A stretch of DNA of 64,000 bases from Roseovarius sp. ZX-A-9 (GCF_028369135.1 NZ_JAPWHW010000006.1:147867-211866); one strand, 5' to 3'. Positions 55,859 to 64,000 are shown, counted from the stretch's first letter. A program made the numbers and translations. Notes: generated by a model not told the origin, from the sequence alone.

Positions 55859-56226
55859 GGTATCCTCCCTTGCGCCCAAAGGCGCGGTAGCACTGGCCAC
55901 AGCATAGTCGCTATGGCCTTGGATAACGTAGTCGTGATTTTGGAGCGGTGTGTTGCGTAAAACGTAACGCGAGACGATCGACCGAAAAACGCGGGTGAAA
56001 TGCCAACAGATGAAAAGAGACTGCGGCAGAGAAGAAACGCCCCGGCTTTGGCGATGACGCGAAATGGCCCGACCATCACATCTCGCACTCCGGCGACACA
56101 AACCGGAAAGAACCCGCTCCATGCGCCTGTTCAGTCGGGACGCGCCATGCGTGGGAACGGCACCTTGAACTGGTTGGCCGGCGGTCAAGCGATTGCCCCG
56201 CCCTGCCATGCCTGCACTCGCCCTCC
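55859..56226. other. 368-base intergenic region upstream of the TRAP operon
   Basis: No supported gene. It contains the inverted repeat at 55952 that resembles a sequence near the LysR gene at 61.9 kb (listed). Confidence 0.6.
55952..55972. promoter_or_regulatory. inverted repeat upstream of the TRAP operon
   Basis: GTTGCGT-AAA-ACGTAAC (55952-55968) is an inverted repeat with one mismatch. AAAACGTAACGCGA (55959-55972) matches AAAACGCAACGCGA at 61974-61987 at 13 of 14 bases. It lies about 95-115 bases before the dctP start, a suitable position for an activator site. Confidence 0.45.
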
Positions 56227-56706
56227 TCATGCGCCATCCGGGATGTATGCCTGAACGTTCTTGAGACTCCGAAGCACAAAGCTCGATCTTGAATGGCGAA
56301 TTCCCGGTATCCGGTAAAGCTTCTTTCGCAGAAACTCCTCGTAGCCGCGCGTTCCGTTGACGGCAACCTTGATCAGGTAGTCGTATTCACCCGTCGTCAA
56401 GTGAACCTCCAGTACTTCGCGCAGCTTTTCCATCTCTGCCCCGAACAGTTCCAACGTACGGTCATCGTGACGGTCGAGTATGATTTCGATCAGGACAATC
56501 TCTGGCGCGCCCAGGCTTTCCTGATCGAGCATGGCCCGGTACCCTGCAATCACGCCGTGGTCCTCCAAGCGCTTAACACGCTGCCAGCATGGGCTGGCGG
56601 AAAGACCTATCTGTTGCGCAAGCCGGGCGTTCGAAATGCGCCCGTCAATTGCGAGCGCCCGAAGGATTCGCCGGTCGATTTCATCAATCTGTATATTCTC
56701 TGCCAT
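56227..56706 (-). CDS. Lrp/AsnC-family regulator
   Basis: 159 residues. The N-terminal helix-turn-helix has IDEIDRRILRALAIDGRISN and ARLAQQIGLSASPCWQRVKR. The C-terminal RAM/ACT-like effector domain includes HLTTGEYDYLIKVAVNGTRG. I start at MAENIQIDEIDRR (56706); the longer frame at 56769 lies in an AT-rich promoter-like stretch. It is divergent from a small ACT-like gene and upstream, on the same strand, of the TRAP operon. Amino acids are the usual effectors. Confidence 0.9.
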   Translation of the reverse strand: MAENIQIDEIDRRILRALAIDGRISNARLAQQIGLSASPCWQRVKRLEDHGVIAGYRAMLDQESLGAPEIVLIEIILDRHDDRTLELFGAEMEKLREVLEVHLTTGEYDYLIKVAVNGTRGYEEFLRKKLYRIPGIRHSRSSFVLRSLKNVQAYIPDGA

Positions 56707-56832
56707 GAAAAATAATCTTCTTAGGATGTGATATTTTAAAGCATATACTTCCGCAAATTTTCCGAACAACAGTAAACTTCAAAAACACCTTTTCCCACAC
56801 CCGGCTTAGCTTCCGTACAGGAGGTGCCGAAA

Positions 56833-57057
56833 ATGAAGGCCAGATTCTACTGTTGCGACCCGCTGAACACCGCCTGCCGTGTCATGGACACTGCACGGCG
56901 CATGGGATTGGGGTTTTCCGCGATGAGCTTCGATCGGCGAGAGGGCAGCCTCTACGTCTTTGATATCGTGCTCAACGATCCTCCCCAACAACTGGCACGC
57001 AATTTCATGGACAGGATCGCCCAGTACATCGACCTCGAAACCGGGCAGAACACATGA
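56833..57057 (+). CDS. small ACT-like protein divergent from the Lrp regulator
   Basis: 74 residues: MKARFYCCDPLNTACRVMDT, then ARRMGLGFSAMSFDRREGSL and YVFDIVLNDPPQQLARNFMD. The beta-alpha-beta-beta-alpha-beta pattern and length resemble free-standing ACT domains such as the acetolactate synthase small subunit IlvM, but the glycine-rich turn is replaced by CDPLNTA. AGGAGG 8 bases before the ATG gives good support for the gene. The 126-base divergent gap to lrp suggests joint control. Function unknown. Confidence 0.6.
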   Translation: MKARFYCCDPLNTACRVMDTARRMGLGFSAMSFDRREGSLYVFDIVLNDPPQQLARNFMDRIAQYIDLETGQNT

Positions 57058-57314
57058 CGCCCGTGGGGGTGGACGTTCGCTTTCACCCGTGGGTTAATTG
57101 ATAGATGGGCGGATCTTCATCACTCCATGCTGGCACGGGCGGTTGAGTGAAGGCTGCCTACTGGGCCTCTACTCGCCACAACATAAGCTGATTTGTCATG
57201 CACGACTGCGTTGCACTCGCAAGAACGCGAGCGTTCGGAATCGGCACTTCTGATTAATCCATGCCGATGCTACCGTCCCCCCCGGAGCGACGTGAATGTG
57301 TCGGGGAGACGACA

Positions 57315-58298
57315 ATGGACAGCGCGAACATTTGGCCCTATTGCCTTTCGGCAACAGACTTTTCTTTCGACATCAAGAACTTGCACCGTCCTGAATGCAT
57401 CCTGTGCGGCAGCTCCGGCGCGGTCTACGCCAGCGACCTGCGCAGTGGGGTTCTCAAGACCGGGCCAGACGGGTCACAGACCCTCATCGGCGGCAACGCT
57501 GACGCCCCGGAGCGCTTCAAGCCCAATGGTTTCGTCCTGAACCGGGACGGGTCGATTATCTTCGCCAATCTGGGCAGTGACGGCGGGCTTTGGAAGATCG
57601 ACGCCGACGGCACGCTCTCCCCCTTCCTGACCGAGGTTGACGGCATCACCTTACCGACCGTGAATTTCGTCTGGATGGACGACCTCGAACGCATCTGGTT
57701 CTGCGTCTCCTCCATGCGCCCGCGCAATATCGCCTTTTCCACGAGCCAGGCGGATGGCTTCGTCGGGCTGATCGATGCAAAAGGCGCACGGATCGTGGCT
57801 GACGGGTTCATCTGGACAAACGAATGCCGCATCGACCCGCAGGGACGGAATTTCTACGTCAATGAAACCTTCGGCAAGCGCACCACCGGCTTTGACCTCG
57901 ATGCCAACGGCAACCTCACCAACCGCAGGGTCGTGGCCGAATACGGCGCCGGCACCTTCCCGGACGGACTCGCCTTCGACGAAGACGGCGGCCTATGGGT
58001 GATCAGCGTCGTCACCAACCGGATTTTCCGCGTTTCTCCCGAAGGCGACGTGGTCATGTTGTTCGAAGATTTCGAACCTGACCACGTCGCCGAGGTAGAG
58101 CGGCGGCTGAGCGCCGGCGAGCTGTATTCCGACTTCGTCTATGAGCGCCACTCCTCCGTGTTGCTCAACACTTCGAGTATCGCCTTCGGCGGGCCGGATA
58201 GAAAAACCGCGTACCTCGGCTGTATTTGGGGTGACAGTATCGCGACCTTCCGTAGCCCCGTCGCCGGGCATCCCCCCGTTCATTGGACCTGGGCCTGA
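57315..58298 (+). CDS. SMP-30/gluconolactonase-like beta-propeller protein
   Basis: 327 residues of the SMP-30/LRE family, six-bladed propellers that often hydrolyse sugar or acid lactones with a bound divalent metal. Characteristic turns are KPNGFVLNRDGSIIFANLG, NFVWMDDLERIWFCVSS, FIWTNECRIDPQGRNFYVNE (with the metal-binding Asn/Glu) and FPDGLAFDEDGGLWVISVV. No signal peptide is seen, so it is likely cytoplasmic. The start at 57315 is preferred; 57261 is in frame. The lactone is unknown. Confidence 0.85.
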   Translation: MDSANIWPYCLSATDFSFDIKNLHRPECILCGSSGAVYASDLRSGVLKTGPDGSQTLIGGNADAPERFKPNGFVLNRDGSIIFANLGSDGGLWKIDADGTLSPFLTEVDGITLPTVNFVWMDDLERIWFCVSSMRPRNIAFSTSQADGFVGLIDAKGARIVADGFIWTNECRIDPQGRNFYVNETFGKRTTGFDLDANGNLTNRRVVAEYGAGTFPDGLAFDEDGGLWVISVVTNRIFRVSPEGDVVMLFEDFEPDHVAEVERRLSAGELYSDFVYERHSSVLLNTSSIAFGGPDRKTAYLGCIWGDSIATFRSPVAGHPPVHWTWA

Positions 58299-58544
58299 GG
58301 CGCATAGCGCTGGGGGCCTGGATGCCGGGGCTTTGCAGCGTTGCCGTCGTGATGGCAACGAGGTGAATGATGCGCGTTCCGGATGAGAAGAACGCCGTAC
58401 CGCGCTGAAAACGAGGTATTTCGCCCTCACTGGCCCCTGGGCAGGCCAGCCTCGGACGCTGCCAAGAAATTCGTCCAAAACGCGCCGCCAAACTACTCAA
58501 AGCCAGTCCAGCCCGGCGGCTTTTACTGCACCCGGTTGGAGAGC

Positions 58545-59753
58545 TCAGACACCACTTTCCGTCTCGGCTTTCCCGGCCAGCACGCCACTCGCGTGCAGCT
58601 CGGCAATCCGTTCGTCAGAATAGCCCAGTGCCCGCAAAACGGCGTCGCCATGCTCGCCCAACTCCGGCGCCGGACGCCGCATCTCGCAGCCATCGGGTTT
58701 GACCTTTACAGGGAAGCCCAGCATCCGCACGTTGCCATGCTCGCCATGCGGCACATCCACGACCATCTCGCGATGCTGCACCTGAGGGTCCCTGAACACA
58801 TCGGGCACCGACATCACGGGCCCTGCGGGCACCCCGCCCTCGTTCAGCCGCTCGATCCAGGCGGCGCAGCTGTCAGTCAGGAAGATCGGCTCGATCTCGG
58901 CCCGGATCGCGGCCCGGTCAGCCATCCGTTTTTCATTGGTGTCAAATCGCGGGTCATTCAGCAGATCCTCGCGCCCCAGAACCTTCAGCAGCCGCGCATA
59001 TATCATGTCGTTGCTCGGGGCGATGGCGATGGGCTTGTCCGTCGTCTGAAACAACCCGTAAGGCGCAACCAGCGGGTGATCGTTTCCGCTGCGCTCGGGC
59101 GGGCTGCCCGCGGCCAGCGTATCGCTCGCCATGTAGCTCAAAAGGCTGATCAGGCTGTCGGTCAATCCCACGTCGACGCTTTGAAACCGGCGCTCCTCGC
59201 GCGTGGAGTTTGCCAGCGTGGCCGATATCCCCAGCGCGGCATAAAGCCCCGCCACAAGGTCCGAAACCGGCAGGCCGCTGCGCAGCGGATCATCGTCGCG
59301 GTTGCCGTTGACGCTCATGAAGCCGCTCATCGCCTGCGCGATGAAATCGAAGGACGGCCGCTGCGCATAAGGCCCGTCGGCACCGAAGCCGCTGATGTGA
59401 CAGACCAGCAGTTTCGGGTTCAGCTCTTCCAGCGCCGCGTCGCTCAGCCCCATCTTGCTCAGCACCCCGGCCCGGTAATTTTCCACCAGCACATCAGCGC
59501 CCCGGATCATGTCGCGCAGAACTTCAAGCCCCTCCTTGCTCCGCAGGTCCAGCGCCACGGACATCTTGTTCCGGTTGTAGCCGGCGAAATACCAGCTCAG
59601 CCCGTTCCGGCCCCTACCCTGCTGGCGCAGCGGGTCACCCGAGGGCGTTTCGATCTTGATCACGTCCGCCCCGAAATCAGCCAGCAGCTGCGTGCAGAAC
59701 GGACCCGAGATGATCCGGGTCAGGTCGATGACCTGGATTCCTTTGAGGCTCAT
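58545..59753 (-). CDS. CoA transferase family III (CaiB/BaiF)
   Basis: 402 residues. The N-terminal GIQVIDLTRIISGPFCTQLL and DFGADVIKIETPSGDPLRQQ are diagnostic. The active-site Asp that carries the CoA intermediate should be in SGFGADGPYAQRPSFDFIAQ around residue 165. The family moves CoA between organic acids without ATP. It is the last gene of the panB-like/lyase/CoA-transferase unit (28 bases after the lyase stop) and would activate the acid for lyase cleavage. Confidence 0.92.
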   Translation of the reverse strand: MSLKGIQVIDLTRIISGPFCTQLLADFGADVIKIETPSGDPLRQQGRGRNGLSWYFAGYNRNKMSVALDLRSKEGLEVLRDMIRGADVLVENYRAGVLSKMGLSDAALEELNPKLLVCHISGFGADGPYAQRPSFDFIAQAMSGFMSVNGNRDDDPLRSGLPVSDLVAGLYAALGISATLANSTREERRFQSVDVGLTDSLISLLSYMASDTLAAGSPPERSGNDHPLVAPYGLFQTTDKPIAIAPSNDMIYARLLKVLGREDLLNDPRFDTNEKRMADRAAIRAEIEPIFLTDSCAAWIERLNEGGVPAGPVMSVPDVFRDPQVQHREMVVDVPHGEHGNVRMLGFPVKVKPDGCEMRRPAPELGEHGDAVLRALGYSDERIAELHASGVLAGKAETESGV

Positions 59754-59781
59754 GCCAATTCCTTCCAGTTTGACCGTGCGT

Positions 59782-60714
59782 TCACCCGGTCGCGCGCTTC
59801 ATCTCCGACAGGTCGGTGGTGACCCCGACCGGCTTCGCGCGCAGTAAATGCGCGGGAAGCTTGCGCTCAAGAACCGTTTCGAACCAGTGGCCCGCTTTGA
59901 TCAGCCCGTCCATATCCAGACCCGTCCGATTCCCTTCCAGATGCAGGAAATGCACAAGATCCTCGGTCGGGACATTGCCGGTGGCGCCGGGCGCAAAGGG
60001 ACAGCCTCCGACGCCCCCCAGCGCGCTTTCATAGCGATCCACGCCTTCGGCGATCCCGGTCAGCACGTTGGCAAGGGACATGCCACGGGTGTTGTGAAAA
60101 TGCAGGACAATCGTCGTTTTTGGCAGCGTGGCCCTGATTGCCTGCACCAGTTCGCGCACACGCGACGGCCATGCGGTGCCGATCGTGTCGCCCAGCTTGA
60201 TCGTCTCGACGCCCATATCCGTCATCCGCCGGGCCACATCAACCACGCGCGCGACCGGCACGTCGCCCTCGAACGGACAGCCGAAGCTGGTGGCGATGGC
60301 GCCCACGGGTGTCACACCCTCCTGTCTGGCCAGGTCGATCACCGGCTGCAACCGGCCCAGCGCCTCTTCGGTGCTGGTGTTGGAATTGGCCTGCGAATGG
60401 CTCTCGCTGGCAGAGGCAAAACACACCCACTCATCCAGCTTCAGCGCCGCGGCCCTCTCGGCCCCGCGCATGTTCGGCACCAGCCCCTCGACGATCAGGC
60501 GGTCACGCTCCGGCAGCCCCTTCACCACCTCCTCGGCGTCAGCCAGGGCCGGCACGGCGCGGGGCGACACGAAGGACGTGACCTCGAAACGTTTCATGCC
60601 CGCTTTCGCAATCCGCCCGATCAACTCGATCTTCTGTTCCGTGCTGACCGGATGCGTCTCGTTTTGCAGCCCGTCGCGAGCGGCGACCTCGGTGATCGTT
60701 ATATCAATGGTCAT
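59782..60714 (-). CDS. HMG-CoA lyase-like enzyme
   Basis: 310 residues of the HMGL TIM-barrel family. The catalytic region TEVAARDGLQNE at residue 7, the metal HxH site in IVLHFHNTRGMSLANVLTGI, and the flexible-loop cysteine in GGCPFAPGATGNVPTEDLV are all intact. Classical substrate is 3-hydroxy-3-methylglutaryl-CoA (to acetoacetate and acetyl-CoA), but relatives cleave citramalyl-CoA or other 3-hydroxy-3-methyl-acyl-CoAs. The ATG overlaps the panB-like stop. With a CoA transferase next door and no leucine-pathway genes, a non-leucine substrate is quite possible. Confidence 0.88.
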   Translation of the reverse strand: MTIDITITEVAARDGLQNETHPVSTEQKIELIGRIAKAGMKRFEVTSFVSPRAVPALADAEEVVKGLPERDRLIVEGLVPNMRGAERAAALKLDEWVCFASASESHSQANSNTSTEEALGRLQPVIDLARQEGVTPVGAIATSFGCPFEGDVPVARVVDVARRMTDMGVETIKLGDTIGTAWPSRVRELVQAIRATLPKTTIVLHFHNTRGMSLANVLTGIAEGVDRYESALGGVGGCPFAPGATGNVPTEDLVHFLHLEGNRTGLDMDGLIKAGHWFETVLERKLPAHLLRAKPVGVTTDLSEMKRATG

Positions 60715-61532
60715 TTCCCGGCCCCGAAAAGATACTCCGCGCTCGGGAACTGCCTTGTCCGCACCTCATTGGCGAAAGTCTCGATGGCGCCTTCGATATC
60801 TTCGAGAATCGAGGCATAACGCTTCACGAATTTCGGCTTGAATGCCGCGAAAAGCCCGATCACGTCATCTATGACAAGGATCTGCCCGTCGCACTCTGCC
60901 GATGCACCGATGCCGATGGTTGTCACCGAGGTTGCATCAATCACCTTGCGGGCAGCGCTTTCCATGATCCCCTCGATCACCATGGCGAAACAGCCGGCTT
61001 TCTCCATTGCCTTGCCGTCGGCGACCAGCATCTCGACAGCGGCCTCGTCCTTGCCTTGCGTCTTGAACCCGCCGAGCGTGTTGATCGCCTGCGGCGTCAG
61101 CCCGATATGTGCCATCACCGGCACACCCCGCTTCACGAGAAATGCAGCCGTCTCGGCCATCTCGGCCCCACCTTCCAGCTTGATCGCGTCACAGCCGGTT
61201 TCCATCAGCACACGGCTCGCCGACGCAAAGGCTTGTTCTGGCGACGCCTCGTAGGACCCGAACGGCAGGTCAACCACCACGCAGGCATGTTTGCACGAAC
61301 GCACAACCGCCCGCCCGTGGCGGATCATCGTGTCCAGATCGACCCCGACGGTCGAACTTTCACCGTAGATCGTCATCGCCAGCGAGTCACCGACGAGGAT
61401 GAAATCCACCTTGTCATCCATCGCCGCCGCGATTGGCGCGGTATAGGCCGTCAGACCCACGACAGGCGTCTCGCCACGGCGGTTCGCCAGTGACATCGCT
61501 GTCAGCTTCTTGGTTCCGGAATGTACGCTCAT
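60711..61532 (-). CDS. ketopantoate hydroxymethyltransferase-like protein
   Basis: 273 residues of the PanB/phosphoenolpyruvate-mutase superfamily. Metal and substrate residues of PanB are kept: VGDSLAMTIYG, VDLPFGSY, KLEGGAEM and the catalytic Glu in FAMVIEGIM. AHIGLTPQAINTLGGFKTQG is also clear. But the usual TAYDY at the N-terminus is TAYTAP, and no panC is adjacent. Placement with an HMG-CoA lyase-like gene and CoA transferase suggests a catabolic role, perhaps removing or adding a one-carbon unit on a 2-oxo acid, rather than pantothenate synthesis. Start at 61532 (MSVHSGTKKLTAM). Confidence 0.82.
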   Translation of the reverse strand: MSVHSGTKKLTAMSLANRRGETPVVGLTAYTAPIAAAMDDKVDFILVGDSLAMTIYGESSTVGVDLDTMIRHGRAVVRSCKHACVVVDLPFGSYEASPEQAFASASRVLMETGCDAIKLEGGAEMAETAAFLVKRGVPVMAHIGLTPQAINTLGGFKTQGKDEAAVEMLVADGKAMEKAGCFAMVIEGIMESAARKVIDATSVTTIGIGASAECDGQILVIDDVIGLFAAFKPKFVKRYASILEDIEGAIETFANEVRTRQFPSAEYLFGAGK

Positions 61533-61992
61533 GATTTGCCGTCCTCGTGTTCGAACCGCGGGCCGCGTCGCGTGCCTGCGTGATGTGAAACCGTCATGCG
61601 AAAACAAGGAGCAAACCGCGCGCGCCTTCGGGAATATACCGAACCTTGGCACGCGTGCTTCCTCCTCGCGCATACAGCACCGTTTTCGTCCAGTGCAGAC
61701 TACAGCCGCGACCAACATCTTCGAAGTGCCGATTCCCGAACCATGCGTTCCGCCATTTGCAACGCGGTGTCCAATGCGCGCCCCTTGGCAGGAGCATCAT
61801 CCCTGAAGGGAAGAGCATCACCCGCAAAAAGTATTGGCGCGAACAGCATACAGCCGGAAGCCGGGCGAAACAGGCTCTCCCACTGCTTGCCCCAAGCGGC
61901 GCCGGTCGTGGCGGAAACGGTGGAAGGCGGTTCATTCTGCGCCAAGCGGGAAATCCAGATGTTTGCGTCACGGAAAACGCAACGCGACACCC
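61533..61992. other. 460-base region between the LysR gene and the panB-like operon
   Basis: Several open frames exist but none has a ribosome-binding site or recognisable motif. The region includes the inverted repeat at 61963 (listed) and is presumably the promoter region of the panB-like operon. Confidence 0.5.
61963..61987. promoter_or_regulatory. inverted repeat upstream of the panB-like operon, next to the LysR gene
   Basis: TTGCGT-CACGGAAA-ACGCAA (61963-61982) has perfect 6-base arms. The right half AAAACGCAACGCGA recurs with one change at 55959-55972 before the TRAP operon. It ends 5 bases before the LysR stop and lies about 430 bases before the panB-like start. Confidence 0.45.
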
Positions 61993-62934
61993 TTAGCGTG
62001 CGATATCCCGCTCTTTCACCAGTTCCAGCAGGAAATCCCGGAAGATCGTCGCGGTTTTCGACAAGGGCACATCACTGTGCCGCACGAGGCTGATCTCCCT
62101 CTCGGCCCAGCTTTCGTTGATCGGCACAGCCACAATCGGCATGGTCTGATCGTGCGGGCGCACGAACTGCTCTGGCAGGATCGCAATACCATGCCCATGC
62201 GCCACCAGCGTTCGCGCCACCTCGTTGGTGTTCGCCATGTAGCGATACTTGAACTCTTTGTTGCCCATGACAGACACCCGTCGGATCAGCCGGGTCATCG
62301 AACTGCCCTCTATCACCCCGATACTGGGATAGGAGGACATGTCCGACAACGTGACCTCCGACAACTCGGCAAGGTCATGGCCTTGCGGCACCGCCAGCAC
62401 CAGCCGGTCTGTGCAGTAGCGCGTACATTCGATCTCGGGCGGAAGGCGAAAGGTCCGCGAAATCAGTCCAAGCTCGGTCTTTCCACTGACTACCGATGCC
62501 ACAACGTTCGGGCTGATCTGCTCGAAAAGCTCGATACCAATATGCGGAAAGCGTTCGGAGAAGCACTTCATGTCCGCCGCCAGCCCGTTGACGAAAGCCG
62601 AACCATTGGCACTCAGCAAAAGGCTCCCGGCTTCGCCGCTGCTCAGCCGGCGCAGTTCTGAATGGGCGCCGTCAATGGCGGCGAAGATATCGCGCGCCTT
62701 GGCCGCCATCACATGCCCGGCATCGGATATCTCGACACCCCGGGAGTGGCGGGAAAAGAAGGGCTGACCGAAGTTCTCCTCCAACTCCGCCAGCCGCCGA
62801 CTGATCGCCGACGGCGACAGGTTCAGGCTTTCCGACGCCGAGCGAATGCTGCCGGTATCAATGACGGTCAGGAAAATGCGCAGGGTCACGAGATCGAATC
62901 GTGCGAGGGGAAAATTCTGCTGCTCCGCGGTCAA
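61993..62934 (-). CDS. LysR-type transcriptional regulator
   Basis: 313 residues. The DNA-binding domain has FDLVTLRIFLTVIDTGSIRS and LNLSPSAISRRLAELEENFG, followed by the effector domain (about 95-300). The start is taken as TTG at 62934 (LTAEQQNFPLARF): GGAGG lies 8 bases upstream, and an ATG start would need an extra 24 residues not usual for the family. It is upstream of the panB-like/lyase/CoA-transferase unit on the same strand and is its most likely regulator. Confidence 0.85.
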   Translation of the reverse strand: MTAEQQNFPLARFDLVTLRIFLTVIDTGSIRSASESLNLSPSAISRRLAELEENFGQPFFSRHSRGVEISDAGHVMAAKARDIFAAIDGAHSELRRLSSGEAGSLLLSANGSAFVNGLAADMKCFSERFPHIGIELFEQISPNVVASVVSGKTELGLISRTFRLPPEIECTRYCTDRLVLAVPQGHDLAELSEVTLSDMSSYPSIGVIEGSSMTRLIRRVSVMGNKEFKYRYMANTNEVARTLVAHGHGIAILPEQFVRPHDQTMPIVAVPINESWAEREISLVRHSDVPLSKTATIFRDFLLELVKERDIAR

Positions 62935-63233
62935 CCCAGCCCCTCCGGTCTCAAGCTCGCAGGGCCTGCCGCTCGGCAGCCGATGCGCGTAATGCTGACG
63001 ATGCACCGCAGATGATAGGCTGATCGACTGGAAAAGGGCAACCCGCAGCGCGTCGCCGGTCGATATGACGGAAGCAGCAGCAAGGAAAGGGCAATGTCAG
63101 TCTGTCGTCTTGAGGCAACAACAACCAAACCCAACGGCACTGTGAGTGCAAAAAACACCATATTTTACTAGGTTTCTAATGGTGCCCGGGGGCGGAGTTC
63201 ATAAAATGCCCGGAAACAAATACTTAAGGAAAA

Positions 63234-63289
63234 GTGGGACACACAAATGCCCCATAGTTTCATTTGGTTTTTCGGGATAATTGTCCCAC
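63234..63289. repeat. inverted repeat, possible insertion-sequence end
   Basis: GTGGGACA (63234-63241) and TGTCCCAC (63282-63289) are perfect 8-base inverted copies 40 bases apart. They lie about 77 bases beyond the stop of the transposase remnant, where the end of an insertion sequence would be expected. Confidence 0.45.
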
Positions 63290-63365
63290 CGCTTTCGTGT
63301 TTCTTGTCCTAATGCGACATGCGGCATGTAAGGTGCGGTTACTCGTGAGACGTCCCCTTCGTTGT

Positions 63366-63458
63366 TTATAGCTTTTCTCTGAGCGCTTCGTAAGGCGCTT
63401 TTCCGTTGTGCGCGCCGTGTGGCCTGTGGAAGTTGTAAAAACGCTCCTTGTCAACGCC
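63366..63458 (-). pseudogene. transposase (DDE integrase core), C-terminal remnant
   Basis: The minus strand reads GVDKERFYNFHRPHGAHNGK then APYEALREKL and a TAA at 63366. This is the conserved C-terminal end of IS481/IS3-type transposases (FYNFxRPHxxxxxxxPxE). No upstream part of the gene is recognisable, so it is a short relic. Confidence 0.82.
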
Positions 63459-63883
63459 GGACTAAAACTGCACCAGATCAGCGCAGTCATCAGGTCCAGA
63501 GAATATAGGCGGGGAGAGAACGCTTCCGGGCATTGATGCGCCCGGGCCGGTGAACAGCCTCCCCCGCATAACCCTTTAATATAACGGAAAAATCCGGCCG
63601 TAGCCGGATTGAGAGAACGCCTTCGCAGGGGCAAGTGGCGGAGGGAACGGGTCTGGCGTCGAACCCTCTCCACATCGAGACATTGATTTTACATTTTTAG
63701 TTTTCGCGCAATGCGCCCCACGAGCGCCTCCAGCACTGCAAGCGTTTGACGTGGTGATGCCGTATGGTGAGAGCGGCATCCTCCTTCCCTCCAGCAAGTA
63801 GGTGGCTATTGTTACCGCTGGACCGTGCAAACATTGACAACTCCACGCTGCGCAAATCTGATGCGCCGTGAAAAGGCGTCCGA

Positions 63884-64000
63884 TCATCCGAGCCCAAAAT
63901 CATCGCGAAACTGGTCGATCTGATGCATGCGCTCGTGCAGGATGGTCACGATCCCGATGTCACCATTCGAGAGATGACGCCAATAGACGAAATGGCGTTC
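63884..64000 (-). CDS. ParE/RelE-type toxin, C-terminal part
   Basis: The minus strand from base 64000 reads ERHFVYWRHLSNGDIGIVTI then LHERMHQIDQFRDDFGLG and TGA. This is the C-terminal half of ParE-type toxins of type II toxin-antitoxin systems (HxxFYR and ILHxRMD-like segments). The N-terminus and the antitoxin gene would lie right of the window. Such modules often accompany mobile DNA, in keeping with the transposase relic next to it. Confidence 0.82.
   Translation of the reverse strand, partial: ERHFVYWRHLSNGDIGIVTILHERMHQIDQFRDDFGLG

Larger units (their letters stand above)
62935..63883. other. 949-base region with mobile-element debris
   Basis: Between the LysR gene and the ParE-type toxin. 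It contains an inverted repeat at 63234 and a transposase C-terminus at 63366 (both listed). I see no intact gene. Base composition is less GC-rich and less codon-like than the rest of the window, consistent with insertion and decay. Confidence 0.6.

Noticed and set aside
61594..61990. Overlapping open frames upstream of the panB-like operon
   Set aside because: No ribosome-binding site and no recognisable residues pattern; kept only as intergenic DNA.
63490..63840. Short open frames at the right end
   Set aside because: No motif, poor starts, and location within mobile-element debris.

Overview
The window is high-GC DNA with dense, mostly ATGA-coupled operons. Gene content points to an alphaproteobacterium of the Rhodobacterales (Roseobacter group): a complete beta-hydroxyaspartate cycle operon, the fused PuuE-UraD protein, membrane urate oxidase PuuD, DUF1127 and DUF5333-like proteins, a VPLPA-type C-terminal anchor, and TRAP and spermidine/putrescine-type ABC transporters. 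No rRNA, tRNA or CRISPR array was seen.

Region 1 (1-13.6 kb) is histidine-centred. A partial ABC importer, an acyl-CoA dehydrogenase, an ADP-forming-type acyl-CoA synthetase and a SxxK serine hydrolase run into hutD. hutF is convergent with hutD and divergent from hutI-hutH-hutG-hutU, which ends in a strong terminator. hutC lies downstream on the other strand. Region 2 (14.4-17.8 kb) holds malate synthase G and a VPLPA-anchored surface protein.

Region 3 (18.2-33.3 kb) is a purine-to-glyoxylate-to-C4 block. NCS2 permease, PuuD, UraH, PuuE-UraD, AllE and AllA take urate towards glyoxylate, urea and ammonia (the allantoate amidohydrolase step is not in the window). bhcR and bhcABCD, malate synthase and an aspartate dehydrogenase handle the glyoxylate and aspartate. 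An AmiS/UreI-type channel sits just behind bhcD.

Region 4 (33.3-39.8 kb) is a decaying methylamine or betaine-type catabolic locus: flavin monooxygenase, Rieske oxygenase, RidA-like, DUF1028, LysR and M20 deacetylase, interspersed with two gene remnants (an aldehyde dehydrogenase C-terminus and an internally deleted trimethylamine/dimethylglycine dehydrogenase-like gene). Region 5 (39.8-44.7 kb) has MscS with a coupled zinc-ribbon protein, two Rnk/GreA-like proteins, a DUF1127 protein and a GlxA-type regulator.

Region 6 (44.9-53 kb) looks like an envelope-modification regulon. A lone LptG-like permease, an eptA-dgkA(broken)-psd-pssA operon forming a phosphatidylethanolamine-regeneration loop, and an OmpR-type two-component system share a motif of about 26 bp upstream of all three units.

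Region 7 (53-63 kb) carries a TRAP transporter, an Lrp regulator, a small ACT-like protein, an SMP-30 lactonase-like protein, and a CoA-transferase/HMG-CoA-lyase/PanB-like operon with a LysR regulator: an unassigned catabolic unit. The right end (63.2-64 kb) has insertion-sequence debris and the C-terminus of a ParE-type toxin.
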